Assembly: GCA_964445525.1 (NCBI GenBank)
Contig: CAYULA010000009.1
Span: 25,030-89,029 of the forward strand
Direction of reading: 5' to 3'
Source of the DNA: Penumbrarchaeum sp964445525
GTDB taxonomy: Archaea; Thermoplasmatota; Penumbrarchaeia; Penumbrarchaeales; Penumbrarchaeaceae
DNA: 64,000 bases
This document shows positions 17,314 to 26,262 of the stretch, piece after piece. Within the stretch, counting starts at the first letter, position 1. Each line of letters opens with the position of its first letter. The position numbers were made by a program, and so were the translations under genes. The notes beneath the pieces are model-generated. The model had not been told where the DNA came from. It ran no database searches and saw only the letters and a list, made by a program, of their open reading frames with translations.

Positions 17314-18599
17314 CAACCCCAGACCCTCCTCTTTTTGAGCCATATCCTGATGATTATTGCTATCTGGATCACCGCAAGGACCACACCGATCAAAATAACG
17401 AAACCGAGCCACTGCTTTGTTTCGTCTATATCCCCGAGTACCGCTTCCATTTCCTTGGTGCTTCCGTCCATTATGTAGATATGAGGTGTTGAATAGCCTG
17501 AGGTGTAGTCTCCCTTTCCGACATATCCTCCCTGTCCTGCAATGATCTCCACCTGTCCGTCGTCATCGACATCCTCTATCACAACTCCCAGTATATCCCT
17601 TCCCAGTTCCTCGGACCTCCATTCGAGGTCCCGTGTGACACCGTTGTAGACGAAAATGAATCCTCCCATGTTGGTAAGGACAATTTCCAGGGTTCCGTCT
17701 CCGTCGATATCCTCCACATCCATGCCGTAAGCCTTTGGACCGATGTTGCCGCTCTTCCATTTTCTCTCGTATGTCTCGCCGTTCCATGAGTAGATGTAGC
17801 ACCAACCCTCCCGGTAGCGGTACCCGTTGGAGATTATTATCTCCAGTGTTCCGTCATTGTCCAGGTCCCTTACCTTCATCCCCTCCACACAACCCTGGAG
17901 GTCCTCGCTGGTCCAGTATTCTGTGAGATCATCCAGTTCATAGACGCGGAAGTACCCCTCTCCCTTGACATCTCCCAGTGCAGCACCGGAGCAGACCAGG
18001 AGCTCATCTTCACCGTCATCGTCGAAATCCGCTATCTCCAGCTCCCTGAGTCTCGAGTTCCAGGTCTCGGGAAGTGTCATGTAGGGTTCGGATGAATTTT
18101 GGCGGAAGAAGTAGACCTGCCCCCATCCCTGATCGGTCTTGAACCCGGTTCCAACCAGAAGTTCGTTACTGCCGTCACCGTCCAAATCATGTAGGAGCAG
18201 TCCGTGGGCGTCCCTGTCCAGGGTTATGGACCTCCACTGTTCTTCCTTGGTCTTTCCGTCGAGGACCCTCACGATCCCGTCCCCGTCCCCGATAACCAGT
18301 TCGAGGCCTTCATCCTCGTCGAATTGGCCTGCGATAAGTCCCCAGACCCTGGTTCCGTATTTGTTGGAGATCCAGTCCACCCGGTAGTCTCCACCCCTGT
18401 ATTCCACGGATGTGACGTAACCGTCGTAGGATCCGAAAATTATCTCCTTTCTTCCGTCCCGGTCGATGTCCTCGCATATGATAGAGGAGAACCTGCCTAT
18501 TCCCGTGGTGAGGTCCTCCGGGCGGACCACAGCTGAAGCAAAGGGTAAAATCGAGGTAATCAGCAGGGATAGAACAATCATGATCCCGAGCGATCTCAA
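17313..18599 (-). CDS. Secreted FG-GAP/VCBS beta-propeller, membrane anchored
   Basis: A 428-residue protein with a signal peptide (MIVLSLLITSILPFASA) and one C-terminal transmembrane helix near residues 398-420, followed by the basic tail KKRRVWG. The body contains about six FG-GAP-like blades, each with an Asp-rich calcium-binding loop: DIDRDGRKE, DLDGDGSNE, DFDDDGEDE, DLDNDGTLE, DIDGDGTLE and DVDDDGQVE. The start is a TTG that overlaps the upstream stop (TTGA). Its own stop overlaps the membrane ferredoxin start. A binding or sensing domain outside the cell is likely; its ligand is unknown. Confidence 0.85.
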   Translation of the reverse strand: MRSLGIMIVLSLLITSILPFASAVVRPEDLTTGIGRFSSIICEDIDRDGRKEIIFGSYDGYVTSVEYRGGDYRVDWISNKYGTRVWGLIAGQFDEDEGLELVIGDGDGIVRVLDGKTKEEQWRSITLDRDAHGLLLHDLDGDGSNELLVGTGFKTDQGWGQVYFFRQNSSEPYMTLPETWNSRLRELEIADFDDDGEDELLVCSGAALGDVKGEGYFRVYELDDLTEYWTSEDLQGCVEGMKVRDLDNDGTLEIIISNGYRYREGWCYIYSWNGETYERKWKSGNIGPKAYGMDVEDIDGDGTLEIVLTNMGGFIFVYNGVTRDLEWRSEELGRDILGVVIEDVDDDGQVEIIAGQGGYVGKGDYTSGYSTPHIYIMDGSTKEMEAVLGDIDETKQWLGFVILIGVVLAVIQIAIIIRIWLKKRRVWG

Positions 18600-19783
18600 T
18601 CCCGTCTCCTCCTGATCTCCCTGATGGCCGGATATATGATAAGGCCGGTTCCGATCACACCTATGATCGAAAGGACGATGATCGTTACGGTTGTTGTGTC
18701 CACACCATCATCGGAAACGGTGCTTCCGCCGAAATCGTACATGATCACCGTGTGGCTTTTCCCCAGTCCCGAAACGAGCCTTTCACCGTCAGGGGACCAC
18801 CTGGATAACATTACCATTGCTTTGTGATCCACCCCGTCCTTGATGACTTTCAATTCAGATCCGGACTCCACGTCACGAATCTTCAGTGTGAGGTCCACTC
18901 CCGACGTTGCTATGTAATCGCCTTCCGGATGGACCTGGACCGATCTGACGCAGTTGTAGTCTGGCCATGACATGAGCTCAGATTCGTTCTTCCAGTCCCA
19001 CACCTTGATCTTGTAGTCCCTGGAACCCGTGTAGAGTCTGTTGCCGTCATTGGACCAGTCAATATCGAGCAAGCCGGAAGTATGCCCCTTCATGGAGTGT
19101 AAGATATCTCCTTGGGGGAAGGACCAGACCTTGAGGGTCCTGTCGTCCGATGCGGTGGCAAGCATGGTCCCGTCATCGGACCACTCCACAGCGAGAACAC
19201 CGTCCAGGTGTCCTTCGAGGACCAGTTCCTGTCTTCCGGTTTCCAGGTTCCAGATCCTGGTGAGGTTCTCACCGGCGTTCTGGGGAATGACCTTGTCTGT
19301 TCCGGACCCGGATGCCAGGTATTTTGAGTCGGGGGAGAAATCAAGGCAGAGTATTGAACCTGTATGACCCAGAAAAGTCCTTTCGAGCTCCCAGGTCTCC
19401 GTATTGAAGATCCTCACCTGCAGGTCGTCGCCTCCGGTTGCCAGGTATCTGCCGTCTGGAGAGAATGCGCAGGTTCTGAGCGGCATGGTGCCATCAGGTG
19501 CGAAACCGTCGCACCTGGTCACGTAATCGTTCATATCAATTATTTTTACAACCGTTCCGTCATCGGAATCCAGTATGGTGCAGATGTTGTCGAAGAAGAC
19601 GGCCGCCACGTACTCTCCGTCAGGGGACCAGTCGAGCTTCCAGAAGGTTGCCTCGGAATCATCTTTGGTGTAGGACCAGACCGTTTCTATGGAATTGGGA
19701 TCGATCTCGGCAGCATCCGCCTGGAAAGAAAGTAGTATTAAAACAAGTGCAAGAAGCAGAGTTTTGTATCTTTGCAATATCAA
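18596..19783 (-). CDS. Secreted WD40 beta-propeller, membrane anchored
   Basis: A 395-residue protein with a signal peptide (TLLLALVLILLSFQADA), about seven WD40 repeats, and a C-terminal helix (TVTIIVLSIIGVIGTGLIIY) followed by a basic tail REIRRRRD. Clear repeat units include FLGHTGSILCLDFSPD with TRIWNLETG, LEGHLDGVLAVEWSDDG with LKVWSFPQG, and MKGHTSGLLDIDWSNDG with IKVWDWKNE. WD40 domains are usually cytoplasmic, so an exported, anchored one is uncommon. The start is a TTG that overlaps the upstream stop (TTGA). It lies between an FG-GAP and a PQQ-like propeller gene in the same coupled operon. Confidence 0.87.
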   Translation of the reverse strand: MILQRYKTLLLALVLILLSFQADAAEIDPNSIETVWSYTKDDSEATFWKLDWSPDGEYVAAVFFDNICTILDSDDGTVVKIIDMNDYVTRCDGFAPDGTMPLRTCAFSPDGRYLATGGDDLQVRIFNTETWELERTFLGHTGSILCLDFSPDSKYLASGSGTDKVIPQNAGENLTRIWNLETGRQELVLEGHLDGVLAVEWSDDGTMLATASDDRTLKVWSFPQGDILHSMKGHTSGLLDIDWSNDGNRLYTGSRDYKIKVWDWKNESELMSWPDYNCVRSVQVHPEGDYIATSGVDLTLKIRDVESGSELKVIKDGVDHKAMVMLSRWSPDGERLVSGLGKSHTVIMYDFGGSTVSDDGVDTTTVTIIVLSIIGVIGTGLIIYPAIREIRRRRD

Positions 19784-21429
19784 TTTCCACCCTCCCTTTC
19801 CGTGTTGTAATCCCTGACCTTGAACAGTACAAGAACTGAAAACAGGGAAATGTTGAGGATCGTTACAATTCCCACGCCGATGAAATAGGGCCTCCTCTCC
19901 TTTTCCCTGTCTACCACTTCCGGGGCATCTTCCTCGATTCCCTCGCCGGGTTCGACTATCAGCTGCGCGGATGCGGTTCCAGTGGTCAATCCCTCTTTTT
20001 CCGCTGTGACGGTTATGTCCAGGGTTGATCGCGATGAAACGTCTATTGGATACACATCGAGATTAATCCATCCGGATCCTGCCACGATTGGAGTGGCTAC
20101 GATCTCCTCGGGAGATAATCCCACTTCACCAGCCGAGGTATCTATCCAGAGAGTGGCGTTTTGCACCAGTCTGCCATCACCGTCCGTCACATTGATCCAC
20201 AACTGCGCCGTGTCATCCGCTGTGATCTCAAGCGGGTCCAGTGTGAGTTCCAGTTCTATTCCGGGGGGCCTCTCTCCGACGCAGTATACGGACCGGTCAT
20301 TGGAGCCGAAATAGACCGATCCGTTGTAGAGGGCGGGTGAGGAATACACATAACCCTCCGTGGGGAAGGTCCATTCAAGATCACCTGTGTTCTTGTCGAG
20401 GCAGTATAGATTGTAATCGTCGGAGCCAATGAACATCAGATTTCCTGCGATAAGAGGTGAGGACCCGCCCTGGAAATCATGGGTGGGGGTTGACCAGATA
20501 ACCTCCTCCTCCTCGATGAAGCCGCTCCCGTCAGGGTCCTCGAGGGGCAGGCACCAGGCGAATTCGAAGGATCCTAAAAAGATCCTGTCCCCCTCTATGA
20601 CTGGAGTGGAATAGGCAGCGTATCCTATTTCGAAGATCCATCCTCGATCTCCGCCGGTGAGGTCCTCTGCTATCAGTCTCTGTCCTTCCCCGTCTGTCAA
20701 ATATACTATGTTATTTCTGAGGAGTCCGGATGTATACAGTTCCGCACCTTCTCCATATGAATATTCGTCTATCTTCTTTCCGTCGTCAAGAGAAAATACC
20801 ACAAGTGTATCGGATATGTTTCCGATCATTCCCCTTCTGTTTTCCGCATCCACGATCGGGGTGGCCCATATATCATCCTCGGAGTGTTTCACGCTCCAGA
20901 TGGGATCGCCGTCCTTGGAGATCCTGTGGACGAAGCCTCCGGTATCGGCGGTTATGATGGAATCCTCGTAGGGATGGCAGGAGGATATTACATCGCCTCT
21001 CAGTTCCAGCTTCCAGCTCAAGGTGGGTCTTCCTTCAATTTCTTCGGGAAGCTCGAGGCAGTATAGAAATCCGTCAAAGGATCCGAAATATGCCTTTCCG
21101 TCTTCTATGAAAGCTGTGGCCTGGACCTCCCCTCCGGTCTTGTACTTCCATCTGACCACTCCCGTATCCGGATCGAAGCAGTAGATGTTCCAGTCATCCG
21201 AGCCTATTAGCATTCCCCCCTCGAAGAAGGAAGGGGAGGAATAGATCTGGCCGTTGGTCTGGTATTTCCATATCAGTTCGTTTATCTCGGTAGGTGACCC
21301 GTTCTCTTCAGCCAGGTGGGTGGGGCCACCTCTCCATTGGGACCAGTAACCGGATGCTGGAAGGGCTAGAAAAAATGCCGACAGCAAAAGGACTGGAAAG
21401 ATCGTCTTGAGAAATGTCCAGGCCCTCAT
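19780..21429 (-). CDS. Secreted PQQ-like beta-propeller with Ig-like domain, membrane anchored
   Basis: A 549-residue protein. I chose the ATG at 21429 because it starts a clean signal peptide (FLKTIFPVLLLSAFFLALPASG); an in-frame ATG lies at 21474. An eight-bladed PQQ-type propeller follows, with tryptophan-docking style repeats such as WKYQTNGQIYSSPSF, VRWKYKTGGEVQATAF and LEWTFPTEGYVYSSPA, each with IYCFDPDTG or LYCLDKNTG loops. An Ig-like domain follows near residues 385-490, then a C-terminal helix (IGVGIVTILNISLFSVLVLF). BamB-like and dehydrogenase propellers share this repeat; no catalytic or PQQ-binding residues could be confirmed, so enzyme activity is not claimed. Confidence 0.85.
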   Translation of the reverse strand: MRAWTFLKTIFPVLLLSAFFLALPASGYWSQWRGGPTHLAEENGSPTEINELIWKYQTNGQIYSSPSFFEGGMLIGSDDWNIYCFDPDTGVVRWKYKTGGEVQATAFIEDGKAYFGSFDGFLYCLELPEEIEGRPTLSWKLELRGDVISSCHPYEDSIITADTGGFVHRISKDGDPIWSVKHSEDDIWATPIVDAENRRGMIGNISDTLVVFSLDDGKKIDEYSYGEGAELYTSGLLRNNIVYLTDGEGQRLIAEDLTGGDRGWIFEIGYAAYSTPVIEGDRIFLGSFEFAWCLPLEDPDGSGFIEEEEVIWSTPTHDFQGGSSPLIAGNLMFIGSDDYNLYCLDKNTGDLEWTFPTEGYVYSSPALYNGSVYFGSNDRSVYCVGERPPGIELELTLDPLEITADDTAQLWINVTDGDGRLVQNATLWIDTSAGEVGLSPEEIVATPIVAGSGWINLDVYPIDVSSRSTLDITVTAEKEGLTTGTASAQLIVEPGEGIEEDAPEVVDREKERRPYFIGVGIVTILNISLFSVLVLFKVRDYNTEREGGN

Positions 21430-21522
21430 TCCTTGTTTCCCCCTGCAGTATGCTGGATACTGTCCGAACTCCATTTAAAATGATAATAGATAAGAATTGT
21501 GGGGGGGAACCCGATAATCGGA

Positions 21523-22824
21523 TCATTGATTCCTTCTGATCCTAAGATATCCCAGATAGAGTACTACAGCAAATCCAATCAAAACGATAATACCCACGAT
21601 TATAACAACAATATCCCTTTCGGGGTCGTCCTCTTCTCCCATGTCCAGCGGGTCCTTTTCATTATCCTTAACTTCCCCTATGGCCCTGACATAACCTGCG
21701 GTGTCTCCGAATAAAATCATATCCCCGACAAATGAAGGAGAGGTTTCGGATGAATCACCGGTCTCGAATCCCCTGATAACGGATCCGTCCTCCAGCGACA
21801 GCACCCTGAGGCCGGAATCAAAGGAAACCGCAGCCAGATCCGATCCCAGTACCGGACTTGTTTCAAGGGATGAATCCGTCATTCTCAACGACCATTCCAC
21901 TTCTCCCGAATCACGGTTCAACAGGTGAACAATGCCGTCATCGGATGCCGCACAGAGGTATTGTTCGGATACGGCAGGTGATGAGAATACGGAGGAACCG
22001 AGTGATCTATTCCATATCTTATCACCGGATGATGCTTTCAGGCAGTAGAGATTGTCATCAAATGAGCCGAAATAAACACTTCCATCGTAAACCGCAGGGG
22101 ATGAGGGAATGTATTCCGCCTGAAAGGACCAGGCTTCGGTTCCGTTGGACCTGTGCAGTGCATAAAGCTTGCCGTCGCAGGAGCCGAAAAGAACCAGGTC
22201 TTCCCCGTCTCCCTGGTAGAAGGCCGGAGTCGTATGGACCTGGCCACCGCATCCGGTGAAGTTCCATTTTTCTTTTCCGGTTTCGGGGTCCAGGCAGTAG
22301 ACGTTGGAATCGTAGGAGGTTATGATTATGGTGTCCTCTTTTAGCTTGGGGCATGAATGGATGGAGGATCCGTCACCAACAGTGGTATTCCATTGGAGAA
22401 TACCATCCTGGAGGGAGTATGAGAGTACCTCTCCATCCGAGGTAGCCACCAGCATGGTGTCGTTTTCCGGGTCGATCATGGGGGAATTGAAGATCTTTCC
22501 CTTCACCTGCCTCTTGTATGACATCTCGCCGTCACTGTTCAGTATGTAAACGGAACCGTTCATGGTGGAAAAGGCCAGAAGGTCCTCCATACCGACAACG
22601 GCTCCCTGGACGGGACCATCTCCCTTGAACTCCCATCTTATTTTCATGTCCTCTGGCGACCCGATGGAGTTCGTTCGGGATCCGGTGTTTTCCTCATCTC
22701 CCCTGAACGATGTCCAGGTTCCGGATGCGGTCCCCCCAAGCAACAAAACAACGAGGATTGAGGAAAACAACTTCCCTTCCATGGGTGAGGATTTGATAAG
22801 CATGGATAAGTAATCTTTGTCCAC
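21523..22824 (-). CDS. Secreted PQQ-like beta-propeller, membrane anchored
   Basis: A 433-residue protein starting with a GTG that abuts the stop of the upstream permease gene. A signal peptide (ILVVLLLGGTASG) precedes about eight PQQ-like blades, with units such as IRWEFKGDGPVQGAVV, KEKWNFTGCGGQVHTTPA, TEAWSFQAEYIPSSPA and KIWNRSLGSSVFSSPA. The C-terminal helix (IVVIIVGIIVLIGFAVVLYL) is followed by the basic tail RIRRNQ. It is a paralogue of the next gene, without the Ig-like domain. The linkage to the permease suggests a shared extracellular function. Confidence 0.85.
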   Translation of the reverse strand: MDKDYLSMLIKSSPMEGKLFSSILVVLLLGGTASGTWTSFRGDEENTGSRTNSIGSPEDMKIRWEFKGDGPVQGAVVGMEDLLAFSTMNGSVYILNSDGEMSYKRQVKGKIFNSPMIDPENDTMLVATSDGEVLSYSLQDGILQWNTTVGDGSSIHSCPKLKEDTIIITSYDSNVYCLDPETGKEKWNFTGCGGQVHTTPAFYQGDGEDLVLFGSCDGKLYALHRSNGTEAWSFQAEYIPSSPAVYDGSVYFGSFDDNLYCLKASSGDKIWNRSLGSSVFSSPAVSEQYLCAASDDGIVHLLNRDSGEVEWSLRMTDSSLETSPVLGSDLAAVSFDSGLRVLSLEDGSVIRGFETGDSSETSPSFVGDMILFGDTAGYVRAIGEVKDNEKDPLDMGEEDDPERDIVVIIVGIIVLIGFAVVLYLGYLRIRRNQ

Positions 22825-25800
22825 TTAAGCAATTCCACGGGGAACCTGATCCTCGTAATCCTTCACCGAGTACCAAGCAGAAGCCGTCGAGGATATCCCC
22901 GATATGAGGATCAATATGATCAGAACCGGAACCATTCCAAGGAGAGGTTCCGTCAATCCCGGATCGTCGCTGATGAGGGTTCCGGTGAGGGCCACGGATA
23001 TTATGGAACCCGAAACGGCACCCATGAGGGCAATTATCAAAACAACAGCATTTTCCGACATCAGATAGATGCCCGCTTTCCTCTTTTTTACACCCAATGA
23101 TCGGTGGACCACCATCTCCTTCCTGAACCTGAGAGACCTGTTGTGGTTGAAAAGTACCAGGGCCCCCATGGCGACCAGCACCCCGAATACAAGGAAATCC
23201 CTGAACAGGGAAAGATATGAAAGTTCGTAGTTGAGGTTCTCCTCTGCAAGATCCTCTATTGAGGCAGCCTCGGGGCCGTACTCGGCCAATTGTTCCTCGA
23301 TCAGAAGGAGATTTTCTTCCGTGGTATCTCCCTTGATCAGGATGAGGTCCCGGGCCGAAGCGGAAGGATAGAGGTTTTTCAGGTTTGCTTCCGACATGAC
23401 AAATGTTCCGGTGAGGACGGAGGGCCCCAGTATTCCGATCACCTCAAGATCAACGATTCTTCCCGGTGCTGGTTCAAGTTCGAAAATGGTTCCTATGTCA
23501 CCGAAATAAATCCATCTGAGTGTGTTCTCGTCAACCAATATGGGTATTGTTTGACTGTTTTCCTCCGAGAGTTTTTCCCAGATCTCATCTTCATCCAGAT
23601 CATCCTTTGTATCAATCAATTCGAATCCGTCGCTGGTCCTCAATCGTTCCGGCATCCCCACAAGCCGAGGAGGAAAAACCGCGTTGATATTGGAGCAGGT
23701 TCCTCCCTCTTTACCGTATGTGAGAAGGGAAACCGCCTCCAGATCAAGGTTGTCTATATCCTCTGGTCTGGTACCGAATGATGTTTCCACCAGTATGTCG
23801 AATCCGCCCCCGTATGCATCTTCCTCGCTTTCCAGGGATGATCTGAGCAGGCTTCCCATTCCGGAAAGAGACAAGGCCACGGTAAGGACCAGTGCGAGGA
23901 ACGCTATTCCCAGCCTGGTCTGGCCCGGTCTCCTTGAAAGTGAAGCTGTTACCAGAAGGGTTGTATCAGATAAATCCAGGGAGGAGGGGAGTATGGATGC
24001 CAGTATCAGTGCCGAACCCGAACCCGCAAGCATGGAACCGAGCACGAACGGACCTGCCACGTCGAAGGTTCCTCCACCTTCGATCAACAATGCAAGGATA
24101 ACTATTCCCGCAATCAGGAACAGGACCCCTGATGTAAGAGGCATCCATCTCCCGGTCCCCGAACTCATTCCCGGCTCCTCTCCTCTCGTATTGGACACCG
24201 GGACCTTGAGAGCCTCCCTTGTTACCACTCCCAGTACTATCAATGTCGAGATCATTATCCCCGCCGAAACCGATACAAGTACCGAGGGAATTGTTAAAGA
24301 GAGGGGTACATCGCTTCCCTCCACCGTTTCCGACCAGATCGTGGAGAGTGTGAGGTTGAGAATATAGGAAATGAAAGCACCCAGCAGGACCCCGAAAAGC
24401 GACCCCCATATCAGGGGCCTGAAATTCTCGTAAAGACCGAACAGGGATACCTTGAATCTGCTAATCCCCAGGGATCTGAGTATCCCCCATTCTCCGGCCC
24501 TGCGGAGGGAGAGCTCCTTCGTTACTGCGAACAGTACCAGGCCGGTCGATGCCATCACCGCCGTTCCGAAGGTAAGGAACATTCCCGGGAATATGGTAAG
24601 CGCTCTTGATGATGAGAGTGCATTCTCCCTGACCGGGATCAATGTCACCTCCAAGGAATTCAGGGAGAGTTCCGATTCTATGGTTTCTGCCTGGTTGTCG
24701 TTTTCGATCAAAAGTGCTGTTGTGTCTCCCCAACGGGAGGACCACATCTCCCTGGCTTCTTCCAGATTTATGAAAACCTTGGGAGTGGTCCGGTAGAGAT
24801 CCCAGTAATTTAGGTCCTCATCCTCGATGGAATTCAGGTCCACCTCGAATCCGGGATCCCAGGTGGTGCAGGAAACCTCGCCCGTGATCCCTTCTATGGG
24901 AGGGATAAGATTCCTCTCTGCAAACAGGCCCGAGATGTTGACAATGGCCGCCACTTCAACGGAACTGTTGAAGGTCTCGAGGTTCCCGGAGGTGGTGACC
25001 GTTCTGTATTCCATTGTCAGGGTGTCTCCGATCTCCAGGCCCAGGTGTTCAGCGGTCCAGTTGTTTATGACAGCTTCATTTTTTCCTATATTGGTCCCGA
25101 CATTACCGGAGAGGTCCTCTATGCCGGATACGACCGAATAGGAAAGATTGTCATCTCCGGATCTCAGTGAATCCACGAAATATGTCAGCGAATGATCCGA
25201 GATATTTTCTGGATCGACAACCGAGGAATCGAAAAGGAATTGATCGGAGATTATCAATGAACCGCCCGCATCGGGTGCCGCAACCGGTGAGAATCCCGCT
25301 TTTTCAAGGGTGAGGGCCTTCTCGATTTCTTCTGTCAATTCCTTTTCTCTTATCCCGTCTTCCGTTGATATGAGGAAGCGATTGACACCGTCTTGGGCCA
25401 GTCTCTCTTTCAGCCTGTCGAGGTCCATGAAGCAGGTGGGCAGAACCTCATCCAGGGCATCCTCCCTGTACCTTCCCAATCCCTTGTTTTCAACTATCCC
25501 GTCCACCGTGAGATTGAGTTTGATGGAACCCGTGTCCGTGATACCCGGAAGAACATCCTCGCTCCTGTCTCTCGGATTTACCGTTATCAGAATCCAATCC
25601 CCTTCCCCCAAAGAGAGGTCCTCCGCCGCCTTTCTGTTGATATATACCGATAGAGATTGCGGGGGACCTTCGATCTTTTCGCCGCTTGTCAGCTCCAGGT
25701 TTCCCAGGTCAAGGAACCTCTCGTCGAAACCCATCAATCTGATATCTGAGGATATCTTTTTCTCCGAACCGGCACCTCCGTTCAGAAGTATTATCGGTGC

Positions 25801-26157
25801 CGCCTCATCCACACCTTCCATATTCTCATTTACGAGGTCCTCCGGTGCGAATCCGGGAGCCTCCAGAACATAATTCACGTCGGAGAGGTTGCTGTCGGTA
25901 TTTTCCTCCACCATCTGAAAGAGCCCGTCACCGACTGAAAGCGAGGCAAGGACAACCGCAACCAGCAGAGAGACCGGAAGGGCCCTTCCGAGGGATACTC
26001 CGGTGGATGCGGCTGAATGCCTCCAGCCCATCTTGAAGAGGACCCGGTGCTCCCTTTTGATAAGGGGTATCAGGATAATGGTGATGATGCCTATTGCTGC
26101 GAGAAAAGCGGTTGCACCCAGCCACCATGGTACCGTCCCCATGAACGTTTCAATCAT
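22825..26157 (-). CDS. FtsX/MacB-type permease with large extracellular domain
   Basis: A 1110-residue membrane protein with a duplicated FtsX architecture. Hydrophobic helices lie near residues 12-34 and 58-78, then a long extracellular domain (about 80-520), a three-helix FtsX block beginning near FPGMFLTFGTAVMAS with the cytoplasmic coupling segment EWGILRSLGISRFKVSLFG, a middle membrane region, a second extracellular domain, and a final FtsX block with VVHRSLGVKKRKAGIYLMSEN. Such permeases are mechanotransmitters or lipoprotein/peptide transporters that work with a MacB/LolD-type ATPase. No ATPase gene lies in the window, so the ATPase must be encoded elsewhere. Its stop abuts the propeller gene start. 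Confidence 0.85.
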   Translation of the reverse strand: MIETFMGTVPWWLGATAFLAAIGIITIILIPLIKREHRVLFKMGWRHSAASTGVSLGRALPVSLLVAVVLASLSVGDGLFQMVEENTDSNLSDVNYVLEAPGFAPEDLVNENMEGVDEAAPIILLNGGAGSEKKISSDIRLMGFDERFLDLGNLELTSGEKIEGPPQSLSVYINRKAAEDLSLGEGDWILITVNPRDRSEDVLPGITDTGSIKLNLTVDGIVENKGLGRYREDALDEVLPTCFMDLDRLKERLAQDGVNRFLISTEDGIREKELTEEIEKALTLEKAGFSPVAAPDAGGSLIISDQFLFDSSVVDPENISDHSLTYFVDSLRSGDDNLSYSVVSGIEDLSGNVGTNIGKNEAVINNWTAEHLGLEIGDTLTMEYRTVTTSGNLETFNSSVEVAAIVNISGLFAERNLIPPIEGITGEVSCTTWDPGFEVDLNSIEDEDLNYWDLYRTTPKVFINLEEAREMWSSRWGDTTALLIENDNQAETIESELSLNSLEVTLIPVRENALSSSRALTIFPGMFLTFGTAVMASTGLVLFAVTKELSLRRAGEWGILRSLGISRFKVSLFGLYENFRPLIWGSLFGVLLGAFISYILNLTLSTIWSETVEGSDVPLSLTIPSVLVSVSAGIMISTLIVLGVVTREALKVPVSNTRGEEPGMSSGTGRWMPLTSGVLFLIAGIVILALLIEGGGTFDVAGPFVLGSMLAGSGSALILASILPSSLDLSDTTLLVTASLSRRPGQTRLGIAFLALVLTVALSLSGMGSLLRSSLESEEDAYGGGFDILVETSFGTRPEDIDNLDLEAVSLLTYGKEGGTCSNINAVFPPRLVGMPERLRTSDGFELIDTKDDLDEDEIWEKLSEENSQTIPILVDENTLRWIYFGDIGTIFELEPAPGRIVDLEVIGILGPSVLTGTFVMSEANLKNLYPSASARDLILIKGDTTEENLLLIEEQLAEYGPEAASIEDLAEENLNYELSYLSLFRDFLVFGVLVAMGALVLFNHNRSLRFRKEMVVHRSLGVKKRKAGIYLMSENAVVLIIALMGAVSGSIISVALTGTLISDDPGLTEPLLGMVPVLIILILISGISSTASAWYSVKDYEDQVPRGIA

Positions 26158-26182
26158 GTGCGGATTATTTAACCGTTATGAG

Positions 26183-26195
26183 GAATATAATTTAG
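26183..26195 (-). promoter_or_regulatory. Possible TATA element for the permease gene
   Basis: On the minus strand this reads TAAATTATATTCC, about 26-38 bases before the permease ATG at 26157, which would give a nearly leaderless transcript. The call rests on position and AT content only. Confidence 0.35.
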
Positions 26196-26230
26196 AAATG
26201 GTAATTGTTCCAGCAATAGGAAAATTATTT

Positions 26231-26262
26231 ATGATATCATATTGATATCTTAATGATATCAT
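26231..26262 (+). promoter_or_regulatory. Phased triple TGATATC operator of the vapBC-like pair
   Basis: TGATATC occurs three times with exact 11-base spacing, at 26232, 26243 and 26254, so all three lie on one face of the helix. The outer two are embedded in perfect palindromes ATGATATCAT (26231-26240 and 26253-26262). The last overlaps the antitoxin start codon at 26261. A TATA-like TTATTTAT (26225-26232) overlaps the first. This is what an autoregulating ribbon-helix-helix antitoxin would bind; the binding itself is inferred. Confidence 0.7.

Noticed and set aside
23684..24367. 227-codon plus-strand reading frame
   Set aside because: Antisense to the FtsX permease, Ser/Pro/Thr-rich, with no motif. 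A typical shadow of a hydrophobic membrane gene.
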